DNA of 64,000 nucleotides from Acetobacter sp. 46_36 (GCA_001917135.1 MNTT01000016.1:124518-188517); one strand, 5' to 3'. Shown: positions 27,295-36,309, numbered from the stretch's first letter. Notes: generated by a model from the sequence alone, not told the origin. Translations and numbers: made by a program.

Positions 27295-27849
27295 ATGACG
27301 GTCGGACTGATTATTGCGGGCATAGCGCTGGCGCTTTTTTACGGAATTTACGTTTCGCTGGTCAAAAAGAAAAACAACTTAAAAGAAGCGGCGGCGGGAA
27401 TTGACGTACAGCTTAAGAAACGCTACGACCTGATTCCGAATCTGCTGAAAGCGGCAGCAAAATATATGGAACACGAGAAAGACGTATTTATGAAAGTGAC
27501 GGAGCTGCGCGAAAAGGCGATGAATGCGGCGGGATATGAGGAACGTTTCAAGGCCGAACAACAGCTTTCGGAAGCAATGCACGGATTTCGGCTGACGGCG
27601 GAAAACTATCCCGAACTGAAGTCCGACGCGGCGATGAGCAGCGCCATGCAGGCGATGGGCGAAACCGAAGAACATATTGCGGCGGCACGGCGTTTTTACA
27701 ATTCGGCTGTCAAAGACTATAAGAACGGGCTGGAGATATTTCCGTCCTCTATGGTTGCGGCGATGATGGGGCTGAAGGACGAATATCCGTTCTTTGAGGC
27801 AGAGGAAGCGGCAAAAGCGGCGATTGACGCCGGAGATTACTTTAAATAG
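27295..27849 (+). CDS. lemA: LemA family protein
   Basis: 184 residues from ATG 27295 (AGGAGG 5 nt upstream; an adjacent GTG at 27292 is too close to it). One N-terminal membrane helix (residues 4-22) with a short outside end, then the LemA helical domain: KKKNNLKEAAAGIDVQLKKR, YDLIPNLLKAAAKY, and a C-terminal PSSMVAAMMGLKDEYPFFEA. LemA proteins are membrane-anchored helical bundles of unclear role, often paired with TPM-domain proteins; none is adjacent here. Confidence 0.85.
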   Translation: MTVGLIIAGIALALFYGIYVSLVKKKNNLKEAAAGIDVQLKKRYDLIPNLLKAAAKYMEHEKDVFMKVTELREKAMNAAGYEERFKAEQQLSEAMHGFRLTAENYPELKSDAAMSSAMQAMGETEEHIAAARRFYNSAVKDYKNGLEIFPSSMVAAMMGLKDEYPFFEAEEAAKAAIDAGDYFK

Positions 27850-27976
27850 CCGGAAATAGCCGGATGCTGCCCGCCGGGTATTGCCGCCAGTTCGGCCCAA
27901 TAGTCCGGCAAAAGGCAGCAAGGAGCTGCCGGCGCGGAACGCATGACAGCGGCAATTCGGAAACGGGAGCGGAGCA

Positions 27977-29041
27977 ATGTCCAGAGCGGAAGATATTTTT
28001 GAAAAACTGATTTATTTCGGCGAAGATGCCATTGACGAGTTTATTATGAGCCGGCAGACGGAAGAGCTGTTTCTGGACTTTAAACAGGCTGTTTCGGACG
28101 GAAAGTCGATGCGTTCGCTGCATCCGAACGACCGGCGCAATCTGGGCAAGGCAATTTCCGCGTTCGGCAATTCTGAGGGCGGCGTGCTGGTCTGGGGAGT
28201 CGAATGTTCACGGGATTTGGAGCTTGGCGACGTTGCCAAGGCCAAGGTTAAAGTTCAGAACGTGCACCGCTTTTTGAGCTGGCTGGAAAATGCCATTTCA
28301 GGCTGTACCATTCCCTCGCATAACAAAGTCCGCAACCACATCATCAGCTGCGACGACAACGGCGACGGTTTTGTGGCGACATATATCCCGAAATCGGATA
28401 TTGCGCCGCTGATGACGACGACGGGAAGCCAGATTTACATCCGTTCGGGCTCCAACAACGTTCCGGCTCCGTATGCGGTGATTGCGGGAATGTTCGGCAA
28501 AAGGCCGCAGCCGAATATCGAACTGGTAATTTCCAACAAGACGCTGGAGGTCGGCAAAGACGGCGACGACGACTTTTTCGCGCCGGCAAAACGGGGAAAG
28601 AAAAAGGAAAGTTACGTCAAAATCAGGTTCTCGCTGCTGGCGCAAAACAGTTCGAACGCCGTGGCGAAAGAGGTTTACCTCTCTTGCAATACGCTTCTGG
28701 TCGGCGGGGATAAGACAAAAGTCAGCTTTTATTATGACAGCCAGCTGGAGAATCTGGCGGCGGAGAACAATTCAATCAACCTGATTACGCCGATGGAAAT
28801 GCGCGTGCCGCCGCGGGCGCTGTTTTCATGCGCAAAGGCGGAAATCCGCTTTGCCGACGACATCAGCGAGGATTTTCTGATGGACGGGGTTATCGGAGCG
28901 GACGGCGCGACACCGCGGAGTTTCCGGATTTTTATTTCCAAGAACGATTTACGGTCGTTTGTGGCGCAGGCGTTAAGGAAAAACGCTGATTTGGCGGTGT
29001 TGACCAACGAGTTTTTCTCGTGCTATCTGAAAACGGAATAA
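27977..29041 (+). CDS. AlbA_2 (Schlafen-type) domain protein
   Basis: 354 residues. Residues 25-165 match the AlbA_2 domain: ELFLDFKQA, NLGKAISAFGNSEGGVLVWG, FVATYIPKSDIAPLM and IYIRSGSNN. This domain is found in putative ATP-binding transcriptional regulators and Schlafen-like proteins. The C-terminal 190 residues are beta-rich with no HTH seen, unlike most bacterial members. GGAGCGG about 6 nt before the ATG. Cytoplasmic. Function unknown. Confidence 0.7.
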   Translation: MSRAEDIFEKLIYFGEDAIDEFIMSRQTEELFLDFKQAVSDGKSMRSLHPNDRRNLGKAISAFGNSEGGVLVWGVECSRDLELGDVAKAKVKVQNVHRFLSWLENAISGCTIPSHNKVRNHIISCDDNGDGFVATYIPKSDIAPLMTTTGSQIYIRSGSNNVPAPYAVIAGMFGKRPQPNIELVISNKTLEVGKDGDDDFFAPAKRGKKKESYVKIRFSLLAQNSSNAVAKEVYLSCNTLLVGGDKTKVSFYYDSQLENLAAENNSINLITPMEMRVPPRALFSCAKAEIRFADDISEDFLMDGVIGADGATPRSFRIFISKNDLRSFVAQALRKNADLAVLTNEFFSCYLKTE

Positions 29042-29242
29042 AAATTTGAAGACAGGGCGGGCATAAAACTGAGAATTGCGGCAGACGGGCGAAATGGTGT
29101 TTCAGGGAAGAATCGGGAGAACGGAGACTGGCGGAGAGCCGGCACCGGGCGGTACGAGTGGATATGAAAGTGGAAGGCAAAACGGTGCGACGCGTTTTGA
29201 AATGCGGCGCAGAGAGAACAAAACAAAAAGGAAAAACGAAAA

Positions 29243-29683
29243 ATGAAACGAGTGGAAATATTTACGGACGGAGCGTGTTCCGGGAATCCGGGAGCCGGCG
29301 GCTGGGGCGCCATATTGCGTTATAACGGCGCGGAAAAGGAACTTTCCGGCGGCGAAGCTGAAACGACCAACAACCGCATGGAGCTGACGGCGGTCATTTC
29401 GGCGCTGGCGGCGCTCAAGGAGCCGTGCAACATTACGCTTTATACCGACAGCCGCTATGTTATGGACGGGATTGAAAAATGGATTTATGCCTGGAAAAAG
29501 AGCAGCTGGAAAACCGCGAACAAGAAATCTCCGGTAAAGAATGTTGAGCTGTGGCAGCGGCTGGACGAGCTGCGCAACCAGCACGAAATCCGCTGGGTCT
29601 GGGTTAAAGGGCATGCCGGACATCCGGAAAACGAACGCTGCGACGCGCTGGCTCGGGCGGAAACGGCAAAATTCAAATCCTGA
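29243..29683 (+). CDS. rnhA: Ribonuclease HI
   Basis: Cleaves the RNA strand of RNA-DNA hybrids. 146 residues, normal length. The active-site residues are visible: Asp in FTDGACSGNPGAGGWG (residue 9), Glu in NNRMELTA (about 47), Asp in YTDSRYV (about 69) and the C-terminal Asp in CDALAR (about 133), with the VWVKGHAGHPENERCD segment. AAAGGA lies about 11 nt before the ATG. Confidence 0.95.
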   Translation: MKRVEIFTDGACSGNPGAGGWGAILRYNGAEKELSGGEAETTNNRMELTAVISALAALKEPCNITLYTDSRYVMDGIEKWIYAWKKSSWKTANKKSPVKNVELWQRLDELRNQHEIRWVWVKGHAGHPENERCDALARAETAKFKS

Positions 29684-29890
29684 TTATTTTAAGAGAGAAA
29701 CTTAAAAAGGCGCAGTCCGGAACTGTGTTTTTAAAGGCGGGGTCGGAAGCCGTGCTTTGGAACGGGTACATCGGGAAGCGCAGAGTAATCCAGCACACCC
29801 GAAAAGCATGAACTGATGAAGCGTGCCGCCGGTCGGCGGCTGGGACGGTGTACCGGGCATGACGGCTTTTGAATAATAGACAAAAACATC

Positions 29891-29920
29891 TTGACTTCGG
29901 AAATGACAGCCGCTTATAAT
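29891..29920 (+). promoter_or_regulatory. Sigma70-like promoter of the 29943-30653 gene
   Basis: TTGACT (29891-29896), 18-bp spacer, TATAAT (29915-29920). The ATG is only 22 nt further and has no Shine-Dalgarno sequence. Confidence 0.75.
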
Positions 29921-29942
29921 AAGGCTGTTAAATTTTACGCAT

Positions 29943-30653
29943 ATGGACAGAATTATTTTAGGGAATGTAAGCGGCGAGGAATTTGACGCTTATTTTAAGA
30001 ATTTGAACTGGCCGGGACGTATGGCATTTGTCCGTTCCCGCCGCAGTGAAATTGCAGAACTGGCGAATCCGAAAATTTTGGATACGCTGTGCGATTACGG
30101 GTACTTTAATGCGCTGCTGCCGTTGGTTTCTGCCGATAAAGAGGCGGCTGATGCACAGATTATCAGCTATTATACGCCCGGACGCGAGCGGATACGCATT
30201 GCTCCCAGTCCTGACGACGAACGGGAAATTCTCAAATATGCGGCAGGACGGCTTGATGTTATCCGTTTTTTGCGCGAGAAGACCATGCGTTTTCTTGAGC
30301 TTTCGCATCCGAGGGTTCCTTTCCGCCTGACCATTTATGAAAATGCAACGCAGGATGTGGCCGATTATCTGTTTGAATGGATGTGCCGCAACCACATTCC
30401 TCTCGGTACGGCGGGAACGCACTGCCTGTTTGTTAAGGCGTCGCCCGGAGTTATCCGCGACTATCTGGTAAAAGTCGGCTGTCTGTCGGCCAACCGGGGA
30501 TTTGTTTCCGGCAAGGACTTGAGGCTGTTGGCTCAGCGCGCTGATATTGATGCGGAAGACAGGCATGAGCTTCTGCTGCTAACTGTCAACCGGCTGAAAG
30601 TTTCGCCGCAGACGATAATCAATCTGCGCCGGGACGGACTGTTGGATTTCTGA
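29943..30653 (+). CDS. Hypothetical protein, very short SD-less leader
   Basis: 236 residues, no recognised domain. Rich in Arg, Leu and Tyr, with helical segments such as ILDTLCDYGYFNALLPLVSA and repeated short units that faintly resemble ankyrin/HEAT-type helical pairs. No signal peptide. A strong promoter precedes it so closely that the transcript would start about 15 nt before the ATG. The first codons ATGGAC fit the ATGG context seen at other orphans in the window. A terminator follows. Layout resembles the 55623-56144 orphan. Confidence 0.65.
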   Translation: MDRIILGNVSGEEFDAYFKNLNWPGRMAFVRSRRSEIAELANPKILDTLCDYGYFNALLPLVSADKEAADAQIISYYTPGRERIRIAPSPDDEREILKYAAGRLDVIRFLREKTMRFLELSHPRVPFRLTIYENATQDVADYLFEWMCRNHIPLGTAGTHCLFVKASPGVIRDYLVKVGCLSANRGFVSGKDLRLLAQRADIDAEDRHELLLLTVNRLKVSPQTIINLRRDGLLDF

Positions 30654-30670
30654 GCCAAGACAAAAAATTA

Positions 30671-30701
30671 AGAGCGAAACTTTCGGGTTCGCTCTTTTTT
30701 T
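30671..30701 (+). terminator. Rho-independent terminator
   Basis: Stem AGAGCGAA / TTCGCTCT, 9-nt loop, T-run. Confidence 0.8.
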
Positions 30702-30759
30702 ACGGGGTGCAGGCAGCGGCGCCTTTATTTTTACGGAGTTCAGACAGCTGCGCCTTTAT
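30697..30759. repeat. Direct repeat, period 31, starting in the terminator T-run
   Basis: ACGGGGTGCAGGCAGCGGCG and the following CCTTTAT (30702-30728) recur with three or four changes at 30733-30759; each copy is preceded by a T-run. Confidence 0.6.
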
Positions 30760-30809
30760 GGAAACGGAACAGAAACCCGAACGCCGGGGTGCCGGCGGGC
30801 AGACCGTTT

Positions 30810-32189
30810 TCAGGCGGCTTTCATCCGTTTATAAAGGTCGCGGTATTCCTTTTTGATATCGCTCTCTTTGCGCAGATAAACATTGAAATAATATCCGGCG
30901 AAAACGACTATCGAACCGCCTACCCAGGCCAAAGGCGAGGCATAGTAAATTCCCTGATAGCCGATTTTGGAGGCGAGCCAGACGGCGGCGAACGAACGGA
31001 TACCGAGTTCGATAAAGCCCGACAATACCGGATACAGCGGTTTACCCATGCTTTGCAGCGTGTTTTTGAAGATAAAAATCATGCCGAGGAAGAAATAGAA
31101 CATAATGCTGATGCCAAGATAAGATGCGCCGATTTGAACGACGAACGGATCCGGATTGTCCAAAAAGCTGCCGATGATATGGGTGCCGAAAAAGAACATC
31201 ACGGTGCTCATCAACAGGCTGATGACAAACGATGTCAGGCAGGCTTTCTTAACGGCTTCGCGAATGCGCGACAATTTGCCGGCACCGTAATTCTGGGCGG
31301 CAAACGTTGCCATAGCCAGCCCGATGGCCATCAGCGGCTGGGTAGCCAGCTGTTCGATGCGCAAAGCAATGGTGAAACCGACGATTATCTTCTCGCCGAA
31401 AGAATTGCAGACCGCCTGAATGACCATAATGCTCAGCGCCAAAATCGAAAACTGTATCGACATCGGAATGGCAATGTTCAGGTGTTCGCGCATAAATGCG
31501 GGGTTGTATGCCCAGTCTTCTTTCTTCAGCCGGAGAATCGGATAGTTGCGTTTGATGTATATAATGCAGCAGGCAACGGAAATGCTGATGGCAATCACCG
31601 TGCCGACGGCCGAACCGATAACGCCGAGGCGGCAGAATTTTATCAGAACCAGATTGAAAATGATGTTTAAAACCGAGGAAAAAATAAGGAAATACAGCGG
31701 CGTTTTGCTGTCGCCGAGCGCACGGATAAAACCCGAAAGCAGGTTGAAAGCGACAATCAACACCATTGCCAGCCCGAGAATCATGATGAAATTGTACGAA
31801 TCGTCATAGATTGCCGGCGGAACGTTTAGAATATGCATCAGGCGGCGCAGGCTCACAATCAAAACAAGCGTCAGGAATATGCTCAGCACCAAGCTGGCGC
31901 GAAACGAATGGGTTACCGAGCGGCGCACGCCGTCATAATCCCCTGCCCCGAACCGCTGCGCCGTAACGGCTGTCAGCCCGCCGGTAAAACTGAATGCGAT
32001 AATCAGAAACGTAAAATATATCGGAGCCGACGCGCCGACGGCTGCCAGCGCGTTTTCGCCCAGAAGGCGGCCGACGATAAAAATGTCGGCAAGCTGGTAG
32101 AGCTGCTGGAAGACGTTGCCTATCAGGATGGGCAGCGAAAAAAGCAAAATAAGTTTGAGGGCATTGCCCTTGGTCATATCCTGTATCAT
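30810..32189 (-). CDS. MATE family efflux transporter
   Basis: 459 residues, 12 predicted membrane helices in two bundles. N-terminal LILLFSLPILIGNVFQQLYQ and DIFIVGRLLGENALAAVGAS are typical of the NorM/DinF-related MATE group, as is AAQNYGAGKLSRIREAV in the second half. These use Na+ or H+ gradients to export cationic drugs or metabolites. AAAGGAAA precedes the ATG. Specificity cannot be inferred from context. Confidence 0.88.
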   Translation of the reverse strand: MIQDMTKGNALKLILLFSLPILIGNVFQQLYQLADIFIVGRLLGENALAAVGASAPIYFTFLIIAFSFTGGLTAVTAQRFGAGDYDGVRRSVTHSFRASLVLSIFLTLVLIVSLRRLMHILNVPPAIYDDSYNFIMILGLAMVLIVAFNLLSGFIRALGDSKTPLYFLIFSSVLNIIFNLVLIKFCRLGVIGSAVGTVIAISISVACCIIYIKRNYPILRLKKEDWAYNPAFMREHLNIAIPMSIQFSILALSIMVIQAVCNSFGEKIIVGFTIALRIEQLATQPLMAIGLAMATFAAQNYGAGKLSRIREAVKKACLTSFVISLLMSTVMFFFGTHIIGSFLDNPDPFVVQIGASYLGISIMFYFFLGMIFIFKNTLQSMGKPLYPVLSGFIELGIRSFAAVWLASKIGYQGIYYASPLAWVGGSIVVFAGYYFNVYLRKESDIKKEYRDLYKRMKAA

Positions 32190-32531
32190 CAGTTTTCCTT
32201 TGTTATTTTCGGAGCGTTTTCATGGCTGTTTCTGAGCGTTCCGGCTATTATTTTCGGAACATCTTCGGGCAATGTAACGATTTAGATTTAAATTTCCATT
32301 AAAATTTATATGGTTTTGGTATGGATAATGGATTTATCCTGCACACGGAAGTTTTTTCGCCGCGTTGTGTGTGCTTTGCGATATACGGTTTGCAAAAAAA
32401 AACTGCTGACATTAAACGTTCGTTTTAATTCATATACTTTCGTTTTATCTAAATAGCTATTTCGGCGGCAAAATTATCCCCTGCTTTTTGTTGAATTAAA
32501 ACGAACCATTTTTTTCATCAAGAGGTTACAG
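32190..32531. other. Divergent intergenic region with inverted repeat
   Basis: 342 bp between the MATE and GT2 genes. AT-rich. Holds a perfect 15-bp inverted repeat (see 32418-32506) and no ORF. Confidence 0.5.
32418..32506. repeat. 15-bp perfect inverted repeat upstream of the GT2 gene
   Basis: GTTCGTTTTAATTCA (32418-32432) and TGAATTAAAACGAAC (32492-32506), arms 59 bp apart. A third partial copy TTCGTTTTATC begins at 32438. The right arm ends 25 bp before the GT2 start codon. Confidence 0.7.
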
Positions 32532-33623
32532 ATGAACACAGCAGAACATATTGCCGGAGAGCCGGCAATTTCGGTTATCGTCCCGATATACAACGTTGAA
32601 CCGTATCTCAGCGAATGTCTTGACAGCCTGTGCGGACAGACCCTGCGTAATATTGAAATCATCGGCGTAGATGACGGCAGCACGGACGGCAGCGGCGCCC
32701 TGTTGGACGAATACGCGGCAAAAGATAAGAGAATTATCGCCGTGCATCAGAAAAATGCCGGTGTTTCGGCGGCGCGCAATGCGGGAATGCGCCTGGTCAG
32801 AGGGGAATACCTCGCTTTTGTGGACGGCGACGACTGGATGGAAAGAACGGCGTATGAGGATATACTGCAGAAGCTGCAAGGCCGGCGGCCGGATATTGTC
32901 ATTTTTCAGAATCTGAGCGTTGAAGGCGGGCTGGCGCGCAAGAATTTTTGCAATGAAACGCTGGCACAGGAAAATCCGCCGTTTGAAGAACTGGTTATGC
33001 GGTATGGCGCGCAGGTGACGACAAAATTGTTTAAAAGGCTGTTTATCCGAGAGGCGGGCGTATCGTTTACACAAGGCATCGTCCATGGAGAAGATACGAT
33101 TTTCTGTACCGAAAGTTTTGCCAGAGCAGAATCCGTAACGCTGTTTGGCAAATGTTACTATTATTACCGTATGTTCCGCCCCTCGTCTACTATGGCCAGT
33201 TATTTCAGCTTACGGGAGCTTTTGAAAATGAAAACGGCTCTGGAGCAACGCCCTTTTTATCAGAAACTTGACGGAGAGCAACGGCTGTGTATTGATTTAA
33301 GTTACAGCAGCGCGCTGTTGTATAGGTTCTATATGCAGGATAAAGAGAACAAGACCGGAGAGTTTTCCGTATTGGAGGAATATCTTTCCTATTTGGAGCA
33401 AACGTACGGCAGGAAAAGGCTTGCCGACAGCAAAAACTACGTAAAACTGCGGCGCGCGGTAAAAGAAAAAGATTTTTCTTGCGACAGAATTTCTTTCGGG
33501 CAGAAAATCTTTTCCATCAAAAATTCAAGGGACAAACGACATAAAATCGTGCGCGTTTTAGGACTGGAGCTGAAATTTGAGCGAAAAAAATGCCGAGCTG
33601 AGGCAGATGCCTGTCAGGCATAA
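32532..33623 (+). CDS. GT2 family glycosyltransferase
   Basis: 363 residues, GT-A fold. The N-terminal half shows ISVIVPIYNVEPYLSECLDS, VDDGSTDGSG, NAGVSAARNAGM and the DxD motif VDGDDW (about 99-104). The C-terminal half is variable, with several Tyr. Such enzymes transfer sugars from nucleotide donors to LPS, capsule or other glycans at the membrane. Start ATG 32532 has AAGAGG 7 nt upstream. It is a single-gene unit; the C-terminal codons form a small hairpin. Confidence 0.85.
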   Translation: MNTAEHIAGEPAISVIVPIYNVEPYLSECLDSLCGQTLRNIEIIGVDDGSTDGSGALLDEYAAKDKRIIAVHQKNAGVSAARNAGMRLVRGEYLAFVDGDDWMERTAYEDILQKLQGRRPDIVIFQNLSVEGGLARKNFCNETLAQENPPFEELVMRYGAQVTTKLFKRLFIREAGVSFTQGIVHGEDTIFCTESFARAESVTLFGKCYYYYRMFRPSSTMASYFSLRELLKMKTALEQRPFYQKLDGEQRLCIDLSYSSALLYRFYMQDKENKTGEFSVLEEYLSYLEQTYGRKRLADSKNYVKLRRAVKEKDFSCDRISFGQKIFSIKNSRDKRHKIVRVLGLELKFERKKCRAEADACQA

Positions 33624-33634
33624 AAAAGCGGCTT

Positions 33635-34267
33635 TTATCTGCGGCGGGGCGGCAGGCTGCGCAGCCATACGGCGACTTTGTTATCGACGGCGGCGTCGTA
33701 TTTTTCGGGCAGATTGTTAAACTCTATGGTTGAAACTATATCGGCATTGCGGGCGGCGTTTTTAAAATCAGCAAAAAAGGTGCCGGGGTTGCTGCCCTGA
33801 GTCGTAAAGACCGCCACGGGACGCCCGGAAAAATCTGCCTGTTGCAGGAAACTCTGCATCGGAGTGGCTACGGTATACATCCAAACCGGAGCACCGACAA
33901 TTACCAAATCATAGCCGGAGAAATCAGGCAGCGGCTCGGCTACCGGCGGCAGCGTTTTGCCGCGGAGCTGTTTCCATACGGTGTAATACAGGCCAAGCCC
34001 CGGCGACAAAGGCGTTTGCAGCTTTATTTCATGCACGTCGGCGGCAGCCTGTTTTTGAATGCGGGCGGCAATGTCCCGGGTATTGCCGGAAAGCGAATAA
34101 TAAACGACAAGAACCTTGCCCAAATCCGGCAGAGGTTCGCGCGGAGATTCGGCATAACGCGACATTTCGGCCTTATTTCGTTTGGCAACGCGCCAAAGAT
34201 GTACACCGCCGGCGACGACCCCGGCAACAATCAAAAGCAGAACGGCATATAAAACGTATTTCAGCAT
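33635..34267 (-). CDS. Membrane-anchored flavodoxin-like protein
   Basis: 210 residues from ATG 34267 (GAAAGGGAAA upstream). One N-terminal membrane helix (residues 5-22), then a flavodoxin-like domain: VLVVYYSLSGNTRDIA (phosphate-binding loop), YDLVIVGAPVWMYTVATPM, VAVFTTQGSN. It resembles flavodoxins of the WrbA/MdaB-like flavodoxin_4 type that bind FMN, and probably faces the periplasm or cytoplasm through its anchor; orientation is uncertain. Redox partner unknown. Confidence 0.75.
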   Translation of the reverse strand: MLKYVLYAVLLLIVAGVVAGGVHLWRVAKRNKAEMSRYAESPREPLPDLGKVLVVYYSLSGNTRDIAARIQKQAAADVHEIKLQTPLSPGLGLYYTVWKQLRGKTLPPVAEPLPDFSGYDLVIVGAPVWMYTVATPMQSFLQQADFSGRPVAVFTTQGSNPGTFFADFKNAARNADIVSTIEFNNLPEKYDAAVDNKVAVWLRSLPPRRR

Positions 34268-34697
34268 ATTTTTCCCTTTCGTGCAGCTCATAATTTCGGC
34301 AAGTGCTGCTTATTAACATAAAACATTGATTTTAAAAATCAACCTCCAAAGAAAGAGTGCGGAAACAGGGGGAGACGCAAGACGGTGTTGATTATGGAAC
34401 TGATTAACAACATTGCCAAAGGGCATGGCGGTGCAGGTGCCGGTAAGGCGGAGAAAGCAACGGCCGGGCGCGGAAACGGGGCAAAATGTAAGATACAGGT
34501 GTGAAAAGCAATGAACGAGACATATATGACGGCTGCGGAGAAAGGAATGCAAAAACAGCTAAAAAATTGCAAAAATAATAACTTGGGAGCAGTGAAAAAA
34601 CTACAACAAAAAAGGGCAACGATATTTTTTTCACATTTTTTTATTTTTCTTATTGACATTCGGAAAAATTGTCTGTAAATACTCTCTCGTACCTGAT
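34268..34697. other. Intergenic region upstream of tRNA-Met
   Basis: 430 bp. Contains a 36-codon frame at 34394-34504 (MELINNIAKGHGGAGAGKAE..., Gly/Ala-rich, no Shine-Dalgarno) that I do not call as a gene, and the tRNA promoter at its right end. Confidence 0.4.
34653..34681 (+). promoter_or_regulatory. tRNA-Met promoter
   Basis: TTGACA (34653-34658), 17-bp spacer, TAAATA (34676-34681), 16 bp before the tRNA. Confidence 0.8.
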
Positions 34698-34774
34698 GGC
34701 GGGGTAGCTCAGTTGGTTAGAGCAGAGGAATCATAATCCTTGTGTCGAGAGTTCGAATCTCCCCCTCGCTACCA
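34698..34774 (+). tRNA. tRNA-Met (elongator, anticodon CAT)
   Basis: 77 nt with CCA encoded: acceptor GGCGGGG/CCTCGCT, D-arm GCTC/GAGC, anticodon loop ATCATAA, T-loop TTCGAAT. The T-stem GAGAG/CTCCC has one A-C mismatch and the first acceptor pair is G-U. A tRNA-Ile2 (CAT converted by TilS) cannot be excluded. Confidence 0.88.
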
Positions 34775-34780
34775 ACAATG

Positions 34781-34811
34781 AAAAGGATGGATAAAAATCC
34801 ATCCTTTTTTG
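34781..34811 (+). terminator. Terminator of tRNA-Met
   Basis: 12-bp stem AAAAGGATGGAT / ATCCATCCTTTT with a 4-nt loop. Confidence 0.85.
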
Positions 34812-34876
34812 TTTCTATGCTTTCTTTATATCCCCTGTTCTGCTATTTATTGAGATTCTAAATTATATGGTTGGGG

Positions 34877-35341
34877 TTAGTTGTCAAATTCATGAGCGTC
34901 ATCATACTCATCGCGTATTTCTTTGATATACTCTTTGACAAGATTTTTTACCATAAAATGCGTGCGTCCGGCAGCTTCCAAAACATAAACTTCTGCTAGA
35001 CGAATACTTCTTCCCATATCACTTCTTTGGTTGATATCAAAACTTATATCCGTCGCAGCACTCACATAATTATCAAAATTTTTCTTAACGCTTGCATTAT
35101 AATGCGTATAGTATTTATCAAATATATGGTGGGCTACTTTTTGCATACAGTCAATGGAGCGGTCATAAGCTTTCAACATTTCTGATGTTTGCCATTCGTC
35201 TTTTCCATAATCAACTACGGCACAATCGTTCAACTCTTGCTCCAGATTATCAATAGCTAAACTTTCATCAGCAGGACAACGTCCTTCTTGGGCATTCGCA
35301 TTAAATGACAATAAAAAACAAACTAAAACCAACCACTTCAT
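34877..35341 (-). CDS. Small exported protein (candidate immunity protein)
   Basis: 154 residues with a clear Sec signal peptide (MKWLVLVCFLLSFNANAQ, cleavage after ANA). The mature part is about 135 residues, acidic and helical, with three Cys (PADE-preceding Cys, DCAVV, IDCMQK). No family recognised; not LprI-like by eye. AAAGGAAG precedes the ATG, which lies only 12 nt after the stop of the muramidase gene, so they should be translated together. Periplasmic location plus adjacency to a wall hydrolase suggests it binds or neutralises the enzyme; that is inference. Confidence 0.7.
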   Translation of the reverse strand: MKWLVLVCFLLSFNANAQEGRCPADESLAIDNLEQELNDCAVVDYGKDEWQTSEMLKAYDRSIDCMQKVAHHIFDKYYTHYNASVKKNFDNYVSAATDISFDINQRSDMGRSIRLAEVYVLEAAGRTHFMVKNLVKEYIKEIRDEYDDAHEFDN

Positions 35342-35353
35342 TTGTCTTCCTTT

Positions 35354-36309
35354 CTACCGCTTGTTATAGTAATGAGGATTATAATAGTCAACTTTATCTT
35401 TATAAAGTTTTTCAAAAACTTTTGGTTGACTATGATAGCTTTGTGCTCTGTTATACCATCCTCGTAAATTATTAATATTCAAGACAGTTTTTTTATCTAC
35501 GCTTTCAAAATACCGTTCCATACGTCTCAATGTCAATAAATCATTAACCTTTATACTTTCTTCTGACGATAAATTGTTTATTGCTACTGCCAATTTATCA
35601 CTTATCACTTTGTTTAAGGGAAAATTGGTTCCTTTTACCTTATTAACCAATTCTGCAATATCTTTTCCTGCATTTGTTCCTTGATTCATTTCTTCATCAA
35701 AAACATTTCTAGTAATTATGGGATTTTTAATCTTATCAATACCATATCTCTGAAAATACATTTCATCTAATATTTGCTTTGCCTGTATAGGTTTCAATTG
35801 TCTTACATCTTTGGGGAAATTTTTACCTTTTTTAAGATAACTATTCCATAAGTTATTATATTCATCTAAAGAAAATTGGGTTATACCATAATTTGTTTTT
35901 TTCCTAAATCATTTTCTCTATCAGAATATCCTCCTTCATGCTGTTCTGTACCAAGATAAATAACGCGTCCATCTTCATCTAATTTAGAATGATAAACATC
36001 ATTAAAACCTTCACTTGGTATGTATCTAGAAATGTTTTCTAACTCATCTTCTTTTCTAATTTTATCATATTCACTAGACTTTTCTTCTTGTTTTGCTAGT
36101 CTTGATACTTGCCTCAAACTTCTTTCTTCTAAAACTTCGTTAATCAAATTGTCAGTGTCAGCAAACATATAATCATATCCATCTACTCCAATAGCATTTT
36201 TCTCAATATTCTCAATGCTACCATATCTATCCAATAATTCATTAAGTTTTTTCTTTTTCTCGTTTTTCTTTAAAATTGTTTCTGTATCATCAAAAAAATA
36301 ATCTGTCAT
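35354..36309 (-). CDS. GH108 muramidase with a -1 frameshift in the catalytic domain
   Basis: Two overlapping frames make one 318-residue protein. The first (ATG 36309, GGGAG upstream) gives an acidic/Lys-rich 120-residue N-terminal region without signal peptide, then EQHEGGYSDRENDLGKK and a stop at 35881. Shifting back one base at the A-run (35896-35902) continues TNYGITQFSLDEYNNLW, exactly the GH108 order E-G-G-Y...TNYGIT, with catalytic Glu125. The second half has FDEEMNQGTNAGKDIAEL and LRGWYNRAQS, as in the C-terminal peptidoglycan-binding domain of N-acetylmuramidases. Either programmed frameshifting, a pseudogene or a homopolymer read error. The region is much more AT-rich than its surroundings, suggesting transfer. 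Confidence 0.75.
35896..35902 (-). other. Slippery heptamer candidate
   Basis: Seven A residues on the minus strand, read GGA AAA AAA CAA in the first frame. A tandem -1 slip of two Lys-tRNAs on A-AAA-AAA keeps perfect pairing and enters the frame that completes the GH108 domain. Confidence 0.6.

Noticed and set aside
34394..34504. 36-codon Gly/Ala-rich ORF
   Set aside because: No promoter or ribosome binding site, low complexity; mentioned only in the intergenic entry.
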